From: an uncultured Christensenellaceae bacterium
Lineage (GTDB): Bacteria; Bacillota; Clostridia; Christensenellales; Pumilibacteraceae
Direction: 5' to 3'
DNA: 64,000 nt
Assembly (NCBI GenBank): GCA_910588155.1
Contig: CAJUPB010000005.1
Location: 73,593 to 137,592 of the forward strand
The position numbers and the translations under genes are program-made. The stretch's first letter is position 1; each line of letters opens with the position of its first letter. Below are positions 54,696 to 63,745 of the stretch, in pieces. The notes below the pieces were generated by a model that saw nothing but the letters and a program-made list of their open reading frames with translations, had not been told where the DNA came from and searched no databases.

Positions 54696-57105
54696 CGCCG
54701 TTCACCTCGTTTGCCGCTGTATTATTCTCCGCATTTTCCACGCCGCTTCCGTCCGTCGCCTCTTCCGACTGCGGCGCAGAATTCGGCGACACGTCTTTTC
54801 GAATGGCGTCCAATGCGGCAAGCGCACGCGCCCACACCGTCTGTTTTTTGAGTTTTTCTTTTTTTACGCGCTTTTTGAAAACGGTTTTGCCGAGCGGTTT
54901 ATCCAAAACATACAGCAGTGCCGGCAGTATCGTCATTACGCACAGCACCGAAATCAGCGTTCCGCGCCCCAAACACATACCAATCGAAGCGATTAGCGGT
55001 TCTCCCGATATGAACCCTATCAGAAATGCCGCAACGGACATTATCGAACCGGAAGTGAATATCGTCGGAAAACTCTGCGTCAGCGTATCCGTAACCGCCG
55101 CTTTTCTGTCTACGCCCTCGTCCCGCAGTGTTCGGTATCGGTTTGTTATGACTATTGCATAGTCTATCGTAGCACCCATTTGTATGGCGCTGCCTATGAG
55201 GTACACGAAGAAGAAGAGATTGGAACTCATAAGCACGGGAAACGCGAAATTCACGAATATCGCGCCTTGAATGACCGCGACAAGCACTATCGGTATGCCC
55301 CAGGAACGGAACGTGAACATCAGTATCAAGAATATAAACGCTATCGTCAACAGACTTATTATCAGATTGTCGGATACGAACGACTCGTTCAAGTCGTACG
55401 CGCTCATACTCTCGCCCGCAAAAATACAGTCGGGATATATTTCTCTGACCTTGGGTATTAGTTTTTCAATCAGAGCGAAAGTTTCCTCGCTTTCCACCGC
55501 GCCGTCTATATTGAATATCAGTCGCGTATATGTTTCGCCGATAAGCTGTGCTTCGCCGTCTTTCAGCGCAGTTTTCAGCTCGTCGAAAGACTGCTTTTGG
55601 TCGCCGTCCAGCGGCAGATATTCGTCGTGGTCGAACAGAAAGTCCAAAAGCTCTATTATCGTGACATTATAGTCTTCCAGCCTGTCGGCTTCGACGGCGT
55701 AATAATCGCCGTTTGCAATCGCATACAGCCGCATTGCGTTTTGCGCCGTCGTATCCGCGACGTCGAGCATTTCGGCGAGGTCGCGGTATGTAATGCTGTC
55801 CGACAGATAGTAGCCGTCTTTTATTTCTATGCCGGCTATGCCGAGCGCGGAAGAAATCATTTCCTCCTCTTTCACGGCGTCAAGCACTTTTCTTTCCCTT
55901 TCGTAATCGCCTTTCGGCACGAGTATCACGAACATATTGTCATAGCCGAAAACTTCCTGCGTCTGACGCACCGCCGTCATTGTGTCCGTGGGTCTTGCCG
56001 TGTCTATCGCATTTTCGGAATACACATACGTCAGTTTCTGCGACAGCACCGCCGAAACGCAGAACAGCGCGGCAAATATCGGCAACAGGACATAGCGCAA
56101 TTTGACGACGCCCTTACCCCAGAAATTTATTTTCGGGATAAAGCTGCGGTGGCGGGACTTATCCATAAGTTTACTGAACACCATCAAAAGCCCCGGCATC
56201 AAAAGGAACACCGTCAAAAGCGAGCAGACGATGCTCTTTGCCAGCACTATGCCGAGGTCGTATCCGAGCCGCAACTGCATAAACATCAGCGCAATCAATC
56301 CAGACACGGTGGTCAGCGAGCTGGACGATATTTCGGGAATGGACTTTGCCAGCGCAAGCGTCATCGCTTGGCTCGCGCTGCCAGAATTCTTTTCTTTTTC
56401 TTCCGTGAACCTATGACACAGAATTATCGCATAGTCTATCGCAAGCGCAAGCTGCAACACGATACATACCGAATTGGACACGAAGGATATTTTGCCGAAC
56501 CAATAGTTCGTGCCCATATTCAGCAATGCCGCGACTGCGAATACTATCGGAAACACCAAAATCTCGGCGAAACTCTTGCTGGTAAGCATAAGCACCAGCA
56601 CAATAACCGCTGCCGCTATCGCAAGAATTATTATCATATCCCGTGCCAACTCGTCGGCAAAATTTTCGTAAAGCGGAGTCGGCACGCAAAAATCGTAGCC
56701 CTCCAACCTCTTTTTTATCTTTTCGTATGCCGCGCGCGAAACCTCGTCGTCGCTTTTTCCGTCGAACGTTATGCCGAACAGCGCGCAGGAATCCTTATAG
56801 TAGTCGGCGGTGTCTTCGAACGCAAAACTTTTGACCCCGTCGTATTCTTTGATTTCTTCATACAGTTTTTCCGCCTTTTCATACGTGATATTCCGAATCA
56901 TTATTTTCGTCATACCGTAGGTCACGAACTCTTCGTCCATTATTTCCAATGCCTTGGCGGTATCCGTATCTTTCGGCAAATACGAAGTTATGGAATATTC
57001 TATTCCGACCTTGGAAATGCCGAAAATCGCATACACGACGAGGGCGGCGAAAAGTATGAAAAACAGTATGCGTTTTTCCACTATGAACTTTGCAATCTTA
57101 TACAT
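54685..57105 (-). CDS. MMPL/RND-family membrane transporter
   Basis: 806 residues with the RND/MMPL layout: one N-terminal helix, an external domain (about 35-175), five helices, a second external domain (about 360-560), and five or six helices. Conserved ALAIDYAIILCHRF (about 225) and QMGATIDYAIVITNRYRTL (about 645) carry the paired Asp-Tyr relay. A Lys-rich C-terminus ends in acidic low complexity. Likely exports a lipid or a surface component; coupling to the GLUG protein suggests the two work together. Confidence 0.92.
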   Translation of the reverse strand: MYKIAKFIVEKRILFFILFAALVVYAIFGISKVGIEYSITSYLPKDTDTAKALEIMDEEFVTYGMTKIMIRNITYEKAEKLYEEIKEYDGVKSFAFEDTADYYKDSCALFGITFDGKSDDEVSRAAYEKIKKRLEGYDFCVPTPLYENFADELARDMIIILAIAAAVIVLVLMLTSKSFAEILVFPIVFAVAALLNMGTNYWFGKISFVSNSVCIVLQLALAIDYAIILCHRFTEEKEKNSGSASQAMTLALAKSIPEISSSSLTTVSGLIALMFMQLRLGYDLGIVLAKSIVCSLLTVFLLMPGLLMVFSKLMDKSRHRSFIPKINFWGKGVVKLRYVLLPIFAALFCVSAVLSQKLTYVYSENAIDTARPTDTMTAVRQTQEVFGYDNMFVILVPKGDYERERKVLDAVKEEEMISSALGIAGIEIKDGYYLSDSITYRDLAEMLDVADTTAQNAMRLYAIANGDYYAVEADRLEDYNVTIIELLDFLFDHDEYLPLDGDQKQSFDELKTALKDGEAQLIGETYTRLIFNIDGAVESEETFALIEKLIPKVREIYPDCIFAGESMSAYDLNESFVSDNLIISLLTIAFIFLILMFTFRSWGIPIVLVAVIQGAIFVNFAFPVLMSSNLFFFVYLIGSAIQMGATIDYAIVITNRYRTLRDEGVDRKAAVTDTLTQSFPTIFTSGSIMSVAAFLIGFISGEPLIASIGMCLGRGTLISVLCVMTILPALLYVLDKPLGKTVFKKRVKKEKLKKQTVWARALAALDAIRKDVSPNSAPQSEEATDGSGVENAENNTAANEVNGDEK

Positions 57106-57134
57106 AATGTCTTTCCGCCTCCGACTTTTTTCAT

Positions 57135-57163
57135 ATTATACACCATCGTGCAAAAATAAGCAA
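57135..57163 (-). promoter_or_regulatory. Promoter of the MMPL/GLUG operon
   Basis: Minus strand TTGCTT (57158-57163), 17 bp, TATAAT (57135-57140), 29 bp before the ATG. Confidence 0.65.
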
Positions 57164-57209
57164 TCGTTTTTAAACCTTACGTCTGCGGCATAAAATTTTA
57201 ACGATTTAC

Positions 57210-57239
57210 TTGACGAAAGCGTATGCTTTATGATATACT
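57210..57239 (+). promoter_or_regulatory. Promoter of the 632-residue lipoprotein
   Basis: TTGACG (57210-57215), 18 bp, TATACT (57234-57239). A leader of about 90 nt precedes a strong RBS (GAGGAGG). Confidence 0.65.
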
Positions 57240-57334
57240 GAAAGGAATAAAAAGTCGTTACGACAAGCGGCGGCATTTTAGTCCGCCGTTTTCGCATTTT
57301 AAAGCGACTTTGACAAAAAGAGGAGGAACACACA

Positions 57335-59233
57335 ATGAAGAAGAGCAGAGTTTTTGCGGTCATTCTTTCCTGTATTCTCGCGTTGAGCGTCGTGTCCTTT
57401 GCCGCCTGCGGAAAGACTTATACGGTTACTTTCGATTGTGCGGGAGGGGGAACGATTGAAAGTCAGACGGTCAAACAAGACGGCAAAGCGATAAAACCCG
57501 AAAAAGACCCCGAAAAGACGGGCTTTGTTTTCAACGGCTGGTATTTGAACGACGTCCCCTATTCGTTCGACGCCGCCGTTACGGCGGACATCACGCTGGT
57601 CGCAAAATGGAAAACCGCGGAATACACGGTGACTTTCAAATCCGAGGGCGCAAGCGACGAAGTGAAGAAAATTTTGCACGGAAATGCGGCGGTCAAGCCG
57701 AAAGACCCCGAAAGAGAGGGTTTCATTTTCGACGGCTGGTACCGCGGCGCGGAAAGATACGACTTTTCCGTTCCCGTATCCGAAAACATCGAACTTGTCG
57801 CAAAGTGGCTGAACGAAAGCGATTTGAACGCCGCTTTGGCACAAGCGTTAAACGCCGACTACACGAACTACACTTCGGTGCGGAAAGTTACGGAAATCGA
57901 GGACAAGACGGAAATATCTTACACGATTACATACAAACGCACGGCGACCGCCGCGCACAACGTTTCCGAGCCGAAGAGCGCGATTGACCCCGAAAGATAT
58001 GTGATTTACGACGATTCGGGCGCACTGCTTGCGGGATATTACAAAGACAACGGCGGCAACTGGGCAAAGAGCAGTCTCGGAAGTTTCGAAGGGATTGTGC
58101 TTTCTATGAAAACAAACCAACTGTCCTCCGAAGATTTCAAGTATTCGAACGGAAAGTACGAAGCTTACGACGAAAGTCTCGTCGCCGTCGAATATGCCCT
58201 GTTCGGAACTATGCAGAACATTTACAGAAGTATATATGCGGAAATCAAGGACGGCAAAATCTCCGCGCTCGGCGGCGAGCTTGCCAACTCCACCGAAAGC
58301 AGCGTCATCACCTTTTACCAGACATTCTCGGCAATCGGCACGACGCAGATTGAAAAACCGAGCGGTCTGCCTGCGGCGACAGTGGAAATCACGGCAAAAG
58401 ACAAGACTTACACCGAGGGCGACGAAATCGAAAAGAGCGACCTGCTCGCGCTGTTTACCGTCAAAGCCGACGGAAGGACGGTTGCCGTCACCGAAGATAT
58501 GATTGACTTCTCCGAGCTGAACCTATCCTCTCCCGCCGCCGTCGGCACTTACGCGCTGACGCTGACCTACACCGATTGGAACGGAGAGAGCCACAGCGAA
58601 ACGGCGACGGTTACGGTCAATGCAAAGCAAGCGGCTACCGCGACTTTTGCGGAGATATTCGCAAAGGACTACACGAATGCGACGATAGAGCTTGTCGGAC
58701 CCGCTGCATCGACAAGCGTCGTTTACAAGAGAAACGGCAATCTCTATTTCTGGACGGCAGGCGTCACGAACAATTATGCCGCAGTCGATTCGACGATTGC
58801 GAACGGAACGACGACCTTGAAACGCGCCACCCACAACACCAACACCGACACGAAATCCTCGTATACCACTCACACAAAAATTGCGCGTATCGATTTGATA
58901 TTCGGGCTGGACGCAAGTCTTTTCGAGGACAAAGGCGATGGAAGATTCGAGTTCAAACCCGACGCAAACAGCGTCGACAGGCTTAAAGCAATCTTCAAAT
59001 ATTGCGAATCTATGGCGGCTTCGGTTATCTATACCGACGAACCCGAAACCTATCCGTTCTCTCTGACCGTTACGGTTTCCGGAGATTATATCAGCAAAAT
59101 CGAATGTTCGTTCTACTATAAAATGAGCGCCAGCTCCAAAACGTATACCGCGAGAAGTTATACTATGACATTGAGCAACGTGAGCGAAACGGACGCGATA
59201 GACACTTCTCCCGTCGACGATTATCTGAAATAA
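57335..59233 (+). CDS. InlB-repeat lipoprotein
   Basis: 632 residues. Lipoprotein signal peptide with lipobox SFAAC (C25). Two Listeria-Bacteroides/InlB-type repeats come next (about 28-95 and 96-160; GFVFNGWYLND, GFIFDGWYRGAERYDF, each ending LVAKW). A variable domain (about 165-345) and an Ig-like module (about 350-430, VEITAKDKTYTEGDEI) follow, then a C-terminal beta domain of about 190 residues. Exported and anchored to the membrane surface. The C-terminal domain has a partial second copy right after the stop. Confidence 0.87.
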   Translation: MKKSRVFAVILSCILALSVVSFAACGKTYTVTFDCAGGGTIESQTVKQDGKAIKPEKDPEKTGFVFNGWYLNDVPYSFDAAVTADITLVAKWKTAEYTVTFKSEGASDEVKKILHGNAAVKPKDPEREGFIFDGWYRGAERYDFSVPVSENIELVAKWLNESDLNAALAQALNADYTNYTSVRKVTEIEDKTEISYTITYKRTATAAHNVSEPKSAIDPERYVIYDDSGALLAGYYKDNGGNWAKSSLGSFEGIVLSMKTNQLSSEDFKYSNGKYEAYDESLVAVEYALFGTMQNIYRSIYAEIKDGKISALGGELANSTESSVITFYQTFSAIGTTQIEKPSGLPAATVEITAKDKTYTEGDEIEKSDLLALFTVKADGRTVAVTEDMIDFSELNLSSPAAVGTYALTLTYTDWNGESHSETATVTVNAKQAATATFAEIFAKDYTNATIELVGPAASTSVVYKRNGNLYFWTAGVTNNYAAVDSTIANGTTTLKRATHNTNTDTKSSYTTHTKIARIDLIFGLDASLFEDKGDGRFEFKPDANSVDRLKAIFKYCESMAASVIYTDEPETYPFSLTVTVSGDYISKIECSFYYKMSASSKTYTARSYTMTLSNVSETDAIDTSPVDDYLK

Positions 59234-59492
59234 TCACACGCACTATAAAGCGAACGAATTGAGCGCTGCATACATAATAGTCGATAACGACGCAGCGAAC
59301 TGTCCGTTCTCGCTTACCGTAAAAGTTTCGAACAATTCGGTTTCCGAAATAACGCTGTCTTATTACAGCAAGATGACGGCAAGCGCAAAAGCCTCACAGA
59401 AAAATATAAAGTTCACTTTGAGCGACATAGGAACTACGCAGACCGTAAACGTAAGCGACGAAATCAAAACAAAGCTGGGTATGACGGATTAA
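59227..59492 (+). pseudogene. 3' fragment of a paralogue of the preceding lipoprotein
   Basis: About 85 codons (NCPFSLTVKVSNNSVSEITL, YYSKMTASAK, ending KTKLGMTD) match the last 90 residues of the 632-residue lipoprotein at roughly 35-40% identity (PFSLTVTVSGDYISKIECSF, YYKMSASSK). Only weak start codons (TTG at 59259) and no signal peptide. Probably the tail of a tandem duplicate whose 5' part was lost. Confidence 0.65.
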
Positions 59493-59511
59493 AACATATT
59501 ACAACAAATCA

Positions 59512-59543
59512 AAACGCCTTGCGGCAAATCGCAAGGCGTTTTT
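59512..59543 (+). terminator. Terminator after the lipoprotein locus
   Basis: Perfect 12-bp stem AAACGCCTTGCG / CGCAAGGCGTTT, 6-nt loop; T-rich on the right side. Confidence 0.8.
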
Positions 59544-59696
59544 CGATTGCGTGTTTATCCATTTTTTCGGCTCTGACAGTGCATATACAAAAGGCAGTTA
59601 TCGACGCCGTATCATACGGTCGAGGGCGAGCAAAACCGCCGCAATCCACAAAACAATTTTCGAAAATGTTTTCTTTTTCATTTTCCTCCCGTTATG

Positions 59697-60446
59697 TTAC
59701 CGTCTCGCAAAATTAAATTTTAACCTTTTCTCGAAACAGGCGAAGCCCGCATTGTCGAGCGCTTTGCGACAGGCAAAGTCGTTTGCGTCGCAAAACGCAA
59801 TCGGCGTCTGCGCATAATCCATACAAAGGCTGCCGAGTCTGTGAAAAATTGCGCTGCCGACGCCGCCGCAACGATACCTGACGTCTACGAATGCGCTTAT
59901 TGCCGAAGCGGTCTCGCCCGTTCTTTCGGCTATTCCGAAACCGACAGCGCCGTCAAAACCGTCGCACACATACACGCTGTGCCTGCCTATAAGTTTTTCC
60001 AGCCTGTTTTCCGACACGAAACCGAGAGCCGACAGGTTCGGCAAGTCGCTTATCGCCGCGCAACGCAACGGCACATACGTCCGTTCTCTTTCGACGGAAA
60101 ACATATAGCAGAGCTTATCCGCAGAAGCCGTATGCGGCAAAGACAGACAGAGCGAAACCAATTTGGAATCGGCGGTAAACGCTTTCGCGCCGCTCAAATC
60201 CAAATTTTCGATTGCCTCCGAAAACGCCGTTTCCGCATAGCGATAGCTGTCCGAATCGACGGCGAAGCAATCGACAAAGCCGCCGCACTCTCTGAAAACG
60301 CCGATATTTTTTCCGTCCGCAAAAATCGCGTATGCGTTTGCGTTTTCTTCGGTCGACAAAGCCGCGCCGACTATTTCATTCGGTGCGGACTTTGAAAGAG
60401 CGATTTCGAACTCTTCGCCGTTTATGCGGCGAAATCCGAAATTCAT
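59697..60446 (-). CDS. GNAT-family N-acetyltransferase
   Basis: 249 residues. The C-terminal half is a GNAT fold (AISAFVDVRYRCGGVGSAIFHRLGSLC: motif A RxxGxGS near 200), ending LDNAGFACFEKRLKF. The N-terminal half is a second, degenerate GNAT-like domain. Its ATG overlaps the acpP stop by one base (TAATG), so the two are coupled; an acyl-ACP donor is conceivable (inference). Confidence 0.8.
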   Translation of the reverse strand: MNFGFRRINGEEFEIALSKSAPNEIVGAALSTEENANAYAIFADGKNIGVFRECGGFVDCFAVDSDSYRYAETAFSEAIENLDLSGAKAFTADSKLVSLCLSLPHTASADKLCYMFSVERERTYVPLRCAAISDLPNLSALGFVSENRLEKLIGRHSVYVCDGFDGAVGFGIAERTGETASAISAFVDVRYRCGGVGSAIFHRLGSLCMDYAQTPIAFCDANDFACRKALDNAGFACFEKRLKFNFARR

Positions 60447-60682
60447 TACTTGCCTTTCGGCATATTTGCCTCGATGTAATCGGTGAGCTTGCCGACGTTG
60501 GTAAGCTCTTCCACCATTTCGTCGGGAATGGTTATGCCCGTTTCGTCTTCCAGAGCGAACAGCATTTCCACGACGAGCAGCGAATCGGCTTTCAAGTCTT
60601 TCTTTATATCCGTGTCGCGGGTAATCTTGCTCTTGTCCACTTTCAGATAGTCGGACAACATTGCGGTGATTCTTTCAAACAT
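60446..60682 (-). CDS. acpP: Acyl carrier protein
   Basis: 78 residues, acidic. DSLLVVEM at 33-40 carries the phosphopantetheine-accepting Ser (S34). The start at 60682 is chosen for normal ACP length and the GGAGAC RBS. No fatty-acid synthesis gene is adjacent: it sits between a transglutaminase-like lipoprotein and a GNAT gene, so it may be a dedicated carrier rather than the main ACP. Confidence 0.9.
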   Translation of the reverse strand: MFERITAMLSDYLKVDKSKITRDTDIKKDLKADSLLVVEMLFALEDETGITIPDEMVEELTNVGKLTDYIEANMPKGK

Positions 60683-60707
60683 AATTTCTGTCTCCTTGTC
60701 GAGAGTT

Positions 60708-61817
60708 TTATTTATACACAAACAGCACGATAACGCCGTCGGGGTATTGAATGTACGGGCGGACGGACGCGCTCGCGTCGAACGCGAAATCGTATCTGCC
60801 CACCTCTTTCAGAGCGGCTTCGATTTGGCTGTCGAACACGCCCACTCTGTTCGGGTTTATGCCGTCGAACGCCAGCCTTATATCCAGCTTGCCGACAGTG
60901 CGTTTCGCGCCCTTGACCGCTCTCAAAATCGCGTTGAGTTCTTCGGCGGTTTCCACCTTCGCCGAAAACTTTTCGCCGCCTATATCCACCGTCAAGCCCT
61001 CGTAGACGGGATAGCTTTCCTTCGGCGTGGCTTCGTTTTCGGGATTGAGTCCTATATCCTCGAATGCCTTATGCCTTCCGAAAGCCGCGTTTTCGATTGC
61101 CCTGTCGCTTACCATAAAGAAGCCGTGATGCAGAAACGACTGCGCGCCGTTTCCGAAATCCGCGCGCGCGCTGTCCAACGTCACGTCCACGTTATACCAC
61201 TTGCCGTCCACTCTCACTTTATTCCAACTGTGAGCTGCGGTCACGGTATCGGATGTATACTCGCCGTATATCGACACACAGCGTATGCCTTCCATATTGC
61301 ACAGTGCGGCGAACGCCTTGCCTATTCCGTCGCAGACGGCTTTCCCGTTTAAAAACACTCCGCTCAAATTGAAGGAGTCGTGTTCTTTCGGGATATCCTC
61401 GCCGCTCAAATATCTGTCGTACAGCTTGTCGTCGTATTCGACCGACGTCGCAATATAGTCGTGGAAAGCGTGGACGCGCTCGTAATCGCCGAACGAATTT
61501 TTGATATAGCGGTCGGCAACTTTGCGCATTTCGGAGTACAGCTCCAAAACATCTTTACCGCTTTCGTCGAAGGTGGGTTTGAATCCTTCGGCAAGCACTT
61601 CGGACAGGCTCTGCTGGCGTGCGGCGAAAGTTTCGCCCGTCACTTTTTTCGGCTGTCTCTCGTCGATGCCGCGAACGGGGTTTTTCTCCGCTTCGCTTTC
61701 CGAAATCAGATGTACGGGAGTGGGCGGCGTGGATTTTTGACTGCAACCGAAAAGGCACAGCGACGCAAAAAACACAGCCGCGACGGAAAGTACGGATAAC
61801 GTTTTCGACTTCTTCAA
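60708..61817 (-). CDS. Transglutaminase-like lipoprotein
   Basis: 369 residues. Lipobox CLFGC with C25. The transglutaminase-core triad is visible: C162 (GKAVCDGIG), H196 (AHSWNKV) and D211 (WYNVDVTLD). Such domains act as extracellular peptidases or cross-linkers. The start is a TTG at 61817 with GAGGTG overlapping the stop of the protease gene 4 bp upstream. Confidence 0.88.
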   Translation of the reverse strand: MKKSKTLSVLSVAAVFFASLCLFGCSQKSTPPTPVHLISESEAEKNPVRGIDERQPKKVTGETFAARQQSLSEVLAEGFKPTFDESGKDVLELYSEMRKVADRYIKNSFGDYERVHAFHDYIATSVEYDDKLYDRYLSGEDIPKEHDSFNLSGVFLNGKAVCDGIGKAFAALCNMEGIRCVSIYGEYTSDTVTAAHSWNKVRVDGKWYNVDVTLDSARADFGNGAQSFLHHGFFMVSDRAIENAAFGRHKAFEDIGLNPENEATPKESYPVYEGLTVDIGGEKFSAKVETAEELNAILRAVKGAKRTVGKLDIRLAFDGINPNRVGVFDSQIEAALKEVGRYDFAFDASASVRPYIQYPDGVIVLFVYK

Positions 61818-61821
61818 TTCG

Positions 61822-62985
61822 TCACCTCACGCTTTTCAGATTTTCGATTTCCACGGCGATACTGCTTCCGCCGCGCTCGACTTGCAGCGTCAATTTTTTT
61901 CCGACGCCGTTATAGTTGTAATTGAACAGTTCGCCGATGACCGACGGGAAATTGTTTGCCGTCACTTGGGTATCGCCGAATCTCGTTATGACGTCGCCCG
62001 CCCTCAATTCGCGGGCAAGCGCGTCCGCGCTTACGACCGTCAGTTTCGTATCCTCGAACGCAAGTGCGACTTTCATATCGTGAATATACAGATTGCCGCA
62101 GTTGGTTACCGTTCCGCTTCCGCCGTATGACTGCCACAGTATGACGGGAAAATCTATTTCGCCCGTCTGCTTTTTCGTCACGAGATTTTCGAATGCCGCT
62201 TCGATTATCGGCGCGGGCGTGAGATATGACGTGTCGTCCACGTTTTCGCCCGCCGAATTGCGCGTCACTTTCCAAGTGTTCATTCCTATGAGTCTGCCGT
62301 TCAAATCGAACACCGCCGCGCCGGAATCGCCGGAATTCAGCGGCGCGCACACGCCGACCACCGCGCGGATTCTCTGCTTTGCGTCGTCGTCTTGAATGGA
62401 ACGCACGAGGCTGCCGTTGGACACAATGCCGTTTTGCGCCTGTATGCCGTGACCGAGATTGTTTCCGAGACAGAGTATTTCCGCACCCATTTTCGCGGTT
62501 TTGCAAATCAAGCCGTCTTTTTTCAAATCGATGTAATCGTTCTGCGGATAGTTTTTAGCTTTCAAGAGCGCTATGTCGTAGACGTCGTCGTATCCCACGA
62601 CTTCGACATCGGACTTCGGATTGTGGTTCGATTTTCCGTAAAAGCGGAGCTCCACGGCGTAATGGTCGCCTCTCACCACGTGATGATTGGTGAACAGATA
62701 CATATCCTCGCCGTCGAGCGTGTACACGAAAGCCGAGCCGAACGTATTGCCGCACCTGACTTCGACGGCATTATACTTATATGCGTCGGCAAGTTTTTCG
62801 TATGCGCCGATATTCGACGGCGGCAGATACGGGTCTTTCCCTTTATATTTCGATATAGCAATCGACGAAAGCACGACGGAAGTTATAAATGCCGCCGTGG
62901 CAACGATACAAAGCACCAAAACCGCGATAAAGCGAAGGTCGGGCTTTTTTTCTGATTTTACGTTGTCGTTTCCGCGATTCTCCAT
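61822..62985 (-). CDS. Membrane-anchored trypsin-like serine protease (HtrA-like)
   Basis: 387 residues. One transmembrane helix at about 19-45 precedes an S1C-type protease with H102 (TNHHVV), D137 (YDIALLK) and S221 (NSGDSGA). A PDZ-like domain covers about 285-387 (RAGDVITRFGDTQVTANNF). Extracytoplasmic quality control or signalling is likely. First gene of the protease/transglutaminase/acpP/GNAT operon; the ATG lies 7 nt after its -10 box. Confidence 0.9.
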   Translation of the reverse strand: MENRGNDNVKSEKKPDLRFIAVLVLCIVATAAFITSVVLSSIAISKYKGKDPYLPPSNIGAYEKLADAYKYNAVEVRCGNTFGSAFVYTLDGEDMYLFTNHHVVRGDHYAVELRFYGKSNHNPKSDVEVVGYDDVYDIALLKAKNYPQNDYIDLKKDGLICKTAKMGAEILCLGNNLGHGIQAQNGIVSNGSLVRSIQDDDAKQRIRAVVGVCAPLNSGDSGAAVFDLNGRLIGMNTWKVTRNSAGENVDDTSYLTPAPIIEAAFENLVTKKQTGEIDFPVILWQSYGGSGTVTNCGNLYIHDMKVALAFEDTKLTVVSADALARELRAGDVITRFGDTQVTANNFPSVIGELFNYNYNGVGKKLTLQVERGGSSIAVEIENLKSVR

Positions 62986-62992
62986 TATAGTA

Positions 62993-63021
62993 ATTATAGC
63001 ACAAAGAAAGTCGTTTGTAAA
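62993..63021 (-). promoter_or_regulatory. Promoter of the protease operon, predicts leaderless mRNA
   Basis: Minus strand TTTACA (63016-63021), 17 bp, TATAAT (62993-62998); the ATG at 62985 follows exactly 7 nt later with no RBS. Confidence 0.7.
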
Positions 63022-63116
63022 TATATTGTTTGTAGGTGGAAGAAAAAAATTGCGGGCATTCCCTCTACATAGTCGCAGTACGATAACCGCGACTTAAAAA
63101 CAAGGAGGGTGCAATT

Positions 63117-63395
63117 ATGTGTGAACCTGTAAGATTGAGCGGTGCGAAATTCGTGCTGTGCGACGAGTGCGGCAAGGAAATCGCCTGCGCCGTCACGAAC
63201 GAAAACGGCGAACTTATATTCGATTGTCTGCCCTGCGGCAAATACTTCCTGCACGAAGTGTGTGCGCCGCAAGGCTATCAAAAGAGCGACGAATGCGTCG
63301 AGGTCGTCGTAAGCGGCGATAAACCCCGTCGCCTCGTGGAGTTCGTGAACACGCGTATTACCGGAAGTATTCGCGTAATCAAATACGGCGTTTAA
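63117..63395 (+). CDS. Cysteine-rich single SpaA (Cna-B-like) domain protein
   Basis: 92 residues forming one prealbumin-like SpaA domain without signal peptide or sortase motif. Landmarks are LSGAKFVL, AVTNENGEL, LPCGKYFLHEVCAPQGYQ and VEFVNTR. Lys in GAKF, Glu in LHEV and Asn in FVNT could form the family's isopeptide triad. Nine cysteines take positions that are usually Thr, Tyr or Asp. Strong RBS (AAGGAGG). Three 39-bp repeats follow the stop in the +1 frame. Confidence 0.78.
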   Translation: MCEPVRLSGAKFVLCDECGKEIACAVTNENGELIFDCLPCGKYFLHEVCAPQGYQKSDECVEVVVSGDKPRRLVEFVNTRITGSIRVIKYGV

Positions 63396-63396
63396 C

Positions 63397-63513
63397 GTCG
63401 AAATCAAAGAGTACTTCGGCATTTTCGACAAGTTTGTCGAAACAGCAAAGTACTTCGAAGGTTTCGACACCGCTGTCGAAATCAGAGAATACCCGCCGTT
63501 TTCGACCTCTTTC
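63397..63513 (+). repeat. Three tandem 39-bp repeats after the SpaA gene
   Basis: Units start at 63397, 63436 and 63475 with GTCGAAAT/GTCGAAAC and contain AAAGAGTACTTCGG or AAAGTACTTCGAAGG, then TTTTCGAC or TTTCGAC. The unit is 13 codons. In the frame shifted +1 from the SpaA gene they read VEIKEYFGIFDKF, VETAKYFEGFDTA and VEIREYPPFSTSF. The first unit also holds a TTTCGAC/GTCGAAA hairpin. Confidence 0.75.
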
Positions 63514-63524
63514 GCCGAAAAAAA

Positions 63525-63566
63525 ACAGCGTCGCTTTCCCCCTAAAAGCGGCGCTGTGATTTTTTT
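63525..63566 (+). terminator. Terminator downstream of the SpaA locus
   Basis: ACAGCGTCGCTTT / AAAGCGGCGCTGT stem with one mismatch, followed by a run of seven T. The 180 bp beyond it hold nothing recognisable before the repeat. Confidence 0.75.
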
Positions 63567-63745
63567 ATGTATCCGCATTCTTGCCCTCCCAAGCAAGATT
63601 TCGCAAACCGTTTGCCTGTATCTTTGACAGTCGGAAGAAAAAGACAAGGAAGTACGAAAGATTCGTTCAGACAAGTAAGCGTTTTTTAATGCGGCAATTG
63701 CTTACCAAATCATATAGTACGGCGATTGCTTGACAAAGCAAGTCT

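Noticed and set aside
63397..63513. Possible CRISPR array
   Set aside because: The 39-bp units are contiguous with no spacers and no cas gene is present.
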